A stretch of DNA of 64,000 nt from an uncultured Christensenellaceae bacterium (GTDB lineage Bacteria; Bacillota; Clostridia; Christensenellales; UMGS416), in assembly GCA_944376795.1 (NCBI GenBank), contig CALWDW010000033.1, positions 62,001-126,000 of the forward strand, given 5' to 3'. This document shows positions 60,661 to 64,000 of the stretch, piece after piece (position 1 is the stretch's first letter; every line of letters starts with the position of its first letter). A program made the translations under genes and the position numbers. Below the pieces are notes generated by a model that worked only from the letters and a program-made list of their open reading frames with translations, had not been told where the DNA came from and did not search any database.

Positions 60661-62939
60661 ACGGAACCCAGCGACTTCATTCCCTCATGAAAGGTTCTTT
60701 GCGCTTTCTGTCTCCTTCCTTTCTCCCCTGCTGGATTCTTGCCTTTGCCCTGACTCGAGCCGCACAGGTCAGTCTGTACATTCCCGGGTCCGTGGCCCTG
60801 GTTCTCGCAATCACGGGGGCTGCCGTACTGCTGGCTTCCCTGATTATGCATAACCGCTATATTGCCATCGGATTTGGCGGAATCCTCATCATAGCGGTTT
60901 TGGTGGTGCTATTTGCTGATGAGGGGCGTATCGCCCGCCAGCTGCTGACCCAGTTCGAGTGGTTTGTTCTGTATTGCTCCGGTGTGGAGACACTGGAGGG
61001 AGGTTTCCCGCTTGCAGCACTCTGCTCCATGGGCGTGTTGATCAGTATGGTCATTGCGGCTTTTGGAATCCGCTGGATCTTTTTCCCCGGGCAGCTGGCT
61101 GTCGCATCAGGCTTGATCTTAATGCTTTGGCTCCTCGGCCACAGTGAGATTCTGATCTATACTTTGTTGGCTTTCACCGCGTTAGGCGTCAATTTTGCCA
61201 TATCCTTCGGTCAATACGCCCAGCGGCATCAGGATTCCGGGGGACACCAATATGTCATTGCTGCTTGGACGCTGCCGGTACTGGCCCTGATCGGAGCATT
61301 GGGCTATCTCATGATTATCGAAGCGGGCGATCTTCCTCGTTCCAATTGGTTAGGCACCCGCCTGGATGTGGTCAATGATTACCTGGCGCAATACACCGGG
61401 CTGGTGAAGGAGCAGGAGAATGGCTTTTCCCTGGCCAGCGTAGGCTTCTCTCCTCTTGGCGGCAGGTTAGGCGGTCCGGCGAAGCCTATTGATTCCAAGG
61501 CCTTCTATGTCCGGGCTGATCAGTCTATGCTCTTGCGCGGCGCCGTTTACGATCAGTATTCCGGTACCCAGTGGAGCAAAAGCCAAACCGTATTGCAGCA
61601 AAGGCTGGGTGTCAGTGAGACATATGCGGCCCAATGTGAAACGTTTAACACCGACATGCCGCCGGCGGAAAATGTGCCGCGCAACTTCTATCAAAGCGTT
61701 ACGCTGACCATTTATCCTGAGTACATCCATACCAGCAATCTCTTTGTCCCCTTCCGCATAGACAGTGCCGTCCCTGTGGATGCCATGACCATGCTGGTTT
61801 ATTTCAATGCCTATGGAGAGGTCTTTGCTTCTCGCACCATTCCACAGGGTACAGGCTATACGATAACTGCAACGCTTCCCAATTACATGCACGGCCAATT
61901 CGGCGCCTGGGTAGAATCCTATCAAGCGGACCATGCGGAGGACTGTGTCACCGATGCGTCCCTCCTGGAGATGTATACCCAACTGCCAGACGATTTGCCT
62001 GCGAACGTCGCCGCACTGGCTGAGGAAATTACGGCGGATGCCAGTACGCCTTATCGTAAAGCTTATGCCATCATGGCGTATTTGGCGGAAAACTTTATCT
62101 ATACCTTGGAACCCACGGTACCCCCCGCGGATCAGGACTTTGTTGCCTACTTCCTGGAAACAGGAGAGGGCTATTGCACCTACTATGCCAGCGCCATGGC
62201 GGTCTTGGGGCGCTGTGTCGGGCTGCCCACCCGGTATGTAGAGGGTTTCCGCATCCCCGATTCTTCGGAAAAAGATGCGCTCCGTTTGGTCTCCTTCCAG
62301 GATGCCCACGCTTGGTGCGAAGTGTACCTAGACGGCATTGGCTGGATCCCCTTTGATCCCCTCTCTGTAAACCTGGACGCGGAGAGCCAGCCGGCTCTTC
62401 CCAGCGAGCCGCAGCCTACCGTAGACATTTCCGCCTTCATGAGCCAGACGCCTTTCCAGGGTGACATGCCGGAAACCCCAGCGGAGAGTGGCAGCAGGAT
62501 CTCTTCCTGGTTTTGGCTGGCCGGGGCCGGACTGCTCTTTGTGGTCGTGGTTACTCTACTGATCATCCTTTGGGAGCGCCATACGCGTCCCCAGCGCCTA
62601 TTCCGTAAAACGCCTTTGGGGCAAATCCAGCGGCGTTATGCGGATATTCTTAAGCTGTTAACCTACTATAACGCTGAGCTTCGTCCGGGGGAAACGCCCT
62701 ACCAGTATGCTGCCCGTATTGATAAGTGGCTCTATCTCTCCAGCGGAATCCGTATGCGGGATCTCGCCAAAATTCTGGTTGCGATCAGTTACGCCCGTCA
62801 CAATCCTACTCAGGAGGACGCGGCAGTTTTTCAGAAGTTCTGCCAAGGCCTGCGCCAGTATACCCGGAAAAACATGCCCTTCTTTTACCTCTGGCACTAT
62901 GTTTTTCGGATCCCCTACCGGCGTCCTGCGTATTCTTGA
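60657..62939 (+). CDS. TgpA-like membrane transglutaminase
   Basis: A 760-residue membrane protein. About six N-terminal membrane segments (to about residue 215), an extracytoplasmic transglutaminase-like domain with catalytic C507 (GYCTYYASAM), H551 (DAHAWCEV) and D567 (PFDP), another membrane segment near 625-645, and a C-terminal DUF4129-like cytosolic region. The MoxR-DUF58-TgpA set is found widely; its substrates at the cell surface are not established. Confidence 0.9.
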   Translation: MNGTQRLHSLMKGSLRFLSPSFLPCWILAFALTRAAQVSLYIPGSVALVLAITGAAVLLASLIMHNRYIAIGFGGILIIAVLVVLFADEGRIARQLLTQFEWFVLYCSGVETLEGGFPLAALCSMGVLISMVIAAFGIRWIFFPGQLAVASGLILMLWLLGHSEILIYTLLAFTALGVNFAISFGQYAQRHQDSGGHQYVIAAWTLPVLALIGALGYLMIIEAGDLPRSNWLGTRLDVVNDYLAQYTGLVKEQENGFSLASVGFSPLGGRLGGPAKPIDSKAFYVRADQSMLLRGAVYDQYSGTQWSKSQTVLQQRLGVSETYAAQCETFNTDMPPAENVPRNFYQSVTLTIYPEYIHTSNLFVPFRIDSAVPVDAMTMLVYFNAYGEVFASRTIPQGTGYTITATLPNYMHGQFGAWVESYQADHAEDCVTDASLLEMYTQLPDDLPANVAALAEEITADASTPYRKAYAIMAYLAENFIYTLEPTVPPADQDFVAYFLETGEGYCTYYASAMAVLGRCVGLPTRYVEGFRIPDSSEKDALRLVSFQDAHAWCEVYLDGIGWIPFDPLSVNLDAESQPALPSEPQPTVDISAFMSQTPFQGDMPETPAESGSRISSWFWLAGAGLLFVVVVTLLIILWERHTRPQRLFRKTPLGQIQRRYADILKLLTYYNAELRPGETPYQYAARIDKWLYLSSGIRMRDLAKILVAISYARHNPTQEDAAVFQKFCQGLRQYTRKNMPFFYLWHYVFRIPYRRPAYS

Positions 62940-62991
62940 GCTGGCAATCGCACATAGTAATGGTAAACGCTAGATTCCTTGGAGGTTCCCC

Positions 62992-63150
62992 ATGATTCCG
63001 TATCCCTGCCAGATGTGCCACAGTATATGCGACCAAAGGACAATGATTCCCTGCACCCGATGCGGCGTCCTTCTCTGCCCCGCATGTGCCAAAGAGGGCG
63101 GCTTATGCCGCGATTGCTTGGAACACGACGAGCTGCAGCAAAGCTTGTAA
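62992..63150 (+). CDS. Small Cys-rich zinc-binding protein (52 residues)
   Basis: A 52-residue protein too short for a usual length cutoff. Pairs of Cys at CQMC (6, 9), CTRC (21, 24), CPAC (29, 32) and CRDC (39, 42), with C13, resemble a double zinc ribbon or treble-clef pair. GGAGG lies 5 bases before the ATG and the stop is TAA. It follows the transglutaminase gene by 52 bases, so it may be the last gene of that operon or an independent one. Function unknown. Confidence 0.72.
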   Translation: MIPYPCQMCHSICDQRTMIPCTRCGVLLCPACAKEGGLCRDCLEHDELQQSL

Positions 63151-63160
63151 GAAGTCTCCC

Positions 63161-63190
63161 TTGACAATCCCTTTCCTACGCGCCTATAAT
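63161..63190 (+). promoter_or_regulatory. Sigma-A promoter of cysK
   Basis: TTGACA (63161-63166), 18-bp spacer, TATAAT (63185-63190); AAGGAGGTGG precedes the cysK ATG. Confidence 0.85.
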
Positions 63191-63215
63191 GCATCCAACG
63201 AAGGAGGTGGATCCC

Positions 63216-64000
63216 ATGCAGCATATTGCTGACAGCATTTTGGAAACCATTGGCCATACTCCGTTGGTGCGTCTTGCGCGCCTTGCACCGGGTCCCGCGT
63301 CCCTTCTCGCGAAGGTTGAGGCGCGCAATCCCGGAGGAAGCATTAAAGATCGGGCGGCCCTTTTCATGATCCAGGAGGCCGAAATGGCGGGCGCTCTGCG
63401 GCCTGGTTCCGTTATTGTAGAGCCCACCAGCGGAAACACCGGCGTTGGACTGGCTTGGATCGGACGGCTCAAAGGATATCCTGTGATCCTAACAATGCCC
63501 GAAAGCATGAGTGCAGAGCGCCGGATGCTGCTAACCGCCATGGGAGCCCAATTGGTTTTGACTCCTGCGGCGCAGGGTATGAAGGGCGCCATTGAAAAAG
63601 CAGAGTCGATCCTAAAGCAGACGCCGGGGGCATGGATGCCCATGCAGTTTGCCAATCCTTCCAACGCCCACGCCCACGAATGCACCACGTCGCAGGAAAT
63701 CTGGAGGGATACAGACGGGAAGGTGGATATTCTTGTGGCAGGCGTTGGCACCGGCGGCACCCTTACGGGGACGGCACGAGGACTTCGGAAGTATAATCCT
63801 TCACTCCAAGTCGTCGCTGTGGAGCCTGCTTCCTCGCCGCTTCTTTCCGGCGGAGAGGCCGGCCCGCACGCCATACAAGGAATTGGCGCCAATTTTATTC
63901 CCTCGCTACTTGATCGGAACCTTATCAATGAAGTCATAGCCGTGCGGGACGATGACGCCATGGAGGGAACCCGAGAGCTGATTGCGAAGGAGGGCATTCT
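63216..64000 (+). CDS. cysK: Cysteine synthase CysK, 5' part
   Basis: The first 261 residues of O-acetylserine sulfhydrylase; the gene runs off the window's right edge. It makes cysteine from O-acetylserine and sulfide with PLP. GHTPLVRL at the start, PLP Lys in NPGGSIKDRAA, the substrate loop EPTSGNTGVGL, and the phosphate-binding VGTGGTLTGTARGL are all present. Start: ATG after AAGGAGGTGGATCCC, 25 bases after the -10 box. No T-box or other leader is seen. Confidence 0.95.
   Translation, partial: MQHIADSILETIGHTPLVRLARLAPGPASLLAKVEARNPGGSIKDRAALFMIQEAEMAGALRPGSVIVEPTSGNTGVGLAWIGRLKGYPVILTMPESMSAERRMLLTAMGAQLVLTPAAQGMKGAIEKAESILKQTPGAWMPMQFANPSNAHAHECTTSQEIWRDTDGKVDILVAGVGTGGTLTGTARGLRKYNPSLQVVAVEPASSPLLSGGEAGPHAIQGIGANFIPSLLDRNLINEVIAVRDDDAMEGTRELIAKEGI

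Noticed and set aside
1-64000. tRNA, rRNA, insertion sequence, prophage or CRISPR
   Set aside because: I looked for these by eye on both strands and found no convincing case; short tRNA genes could still be missed without a covariance search.

Overview
The window looks like a chromosomal segment of a Gram-positive member of the Clostridia, with moderate GC. The evidence is gene content and order: miaB-ricA-mutS, tmk/darA/holB/ricT, mrnC-thyX-rlmB-rae1, dnaG-rpoD-trmK-nif3, dusB-greA-lysS, a T-box leader, and many near-consensus sigma-A promoters with 17-bp spacers. I see no prophage, insertion sequence, CRISPR array, tRNA or rRNA. Nearly all genes up to about 58.4 kb lie on the minus strand. 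From there to the end they lie on the plus strand.

Layout. 1-2.3 kb: mutS (partial), ricA, miaB. 2.4-4.1 kb (plus): an SGNH hydrolase and a secreted peptidoglycan-binding protein. 4.2-9.4 kb: a YitT membrane protein, a beta-propeller lipoprotein, a cyclophilin and a GH4 glycosidase. 9.4-12.4 kb: the RNA/thymidylate block rae1-rlmB-thyX-mrnC. 12.6-14.1 kb: a TIM-barrel isomerase and a DUF3795-VOC fusion. 14.5-18.5 kb: ricT, holB, darA, tmk and a HAD phosphatase. 18.5-30 kb: an apparently continuous series running from manA through an RNA methyltransferase, Lrp regulator, aminotransferase, rhomboid, DUF362 ferredoxin, AlkZ-like protein and dusB, then a separately promoted greA-lysS.

30-40 kb is the most distinctive part. 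It has a sugar isomerase, a collagen-like surface protein, a GlpA/GlpB/DUF1667-type flavoprotein set, the antiterminator glpP, an acyl-CoA ligase under a T-box riboswitch, and a GH32 fructosidase. The T-box reads AGC (Ser) at the specifier position and sits directly upstream of the acyl-CoA ligase-glpP pair. A second intrinsic terminator separates glpP from the flavoprotein genes. This suggests two antitermination steps in series.

40-50 kb: rny, a zinc-ribbon protein, nif3, trmK, rpoD, dnaG and ppdK. 50-58.4 kb: recO, an orphan PstS-like lipoprotein, a secreted WG-repeat protein, a second YitT protein, nnrDE, acpS, a P1 peptidase and birA. 58.5-64 kb (plus): a MoxR-DUF58-transglutaminase operon followed by a 52-residue Cys-rich protein and the start of cysK.

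RicA, RicT and RNase Y, which belong to one mRNA-decay system in Bacillus, all occur here at three separate loci. The third Y-complex subunit, RicF, is not in the window.
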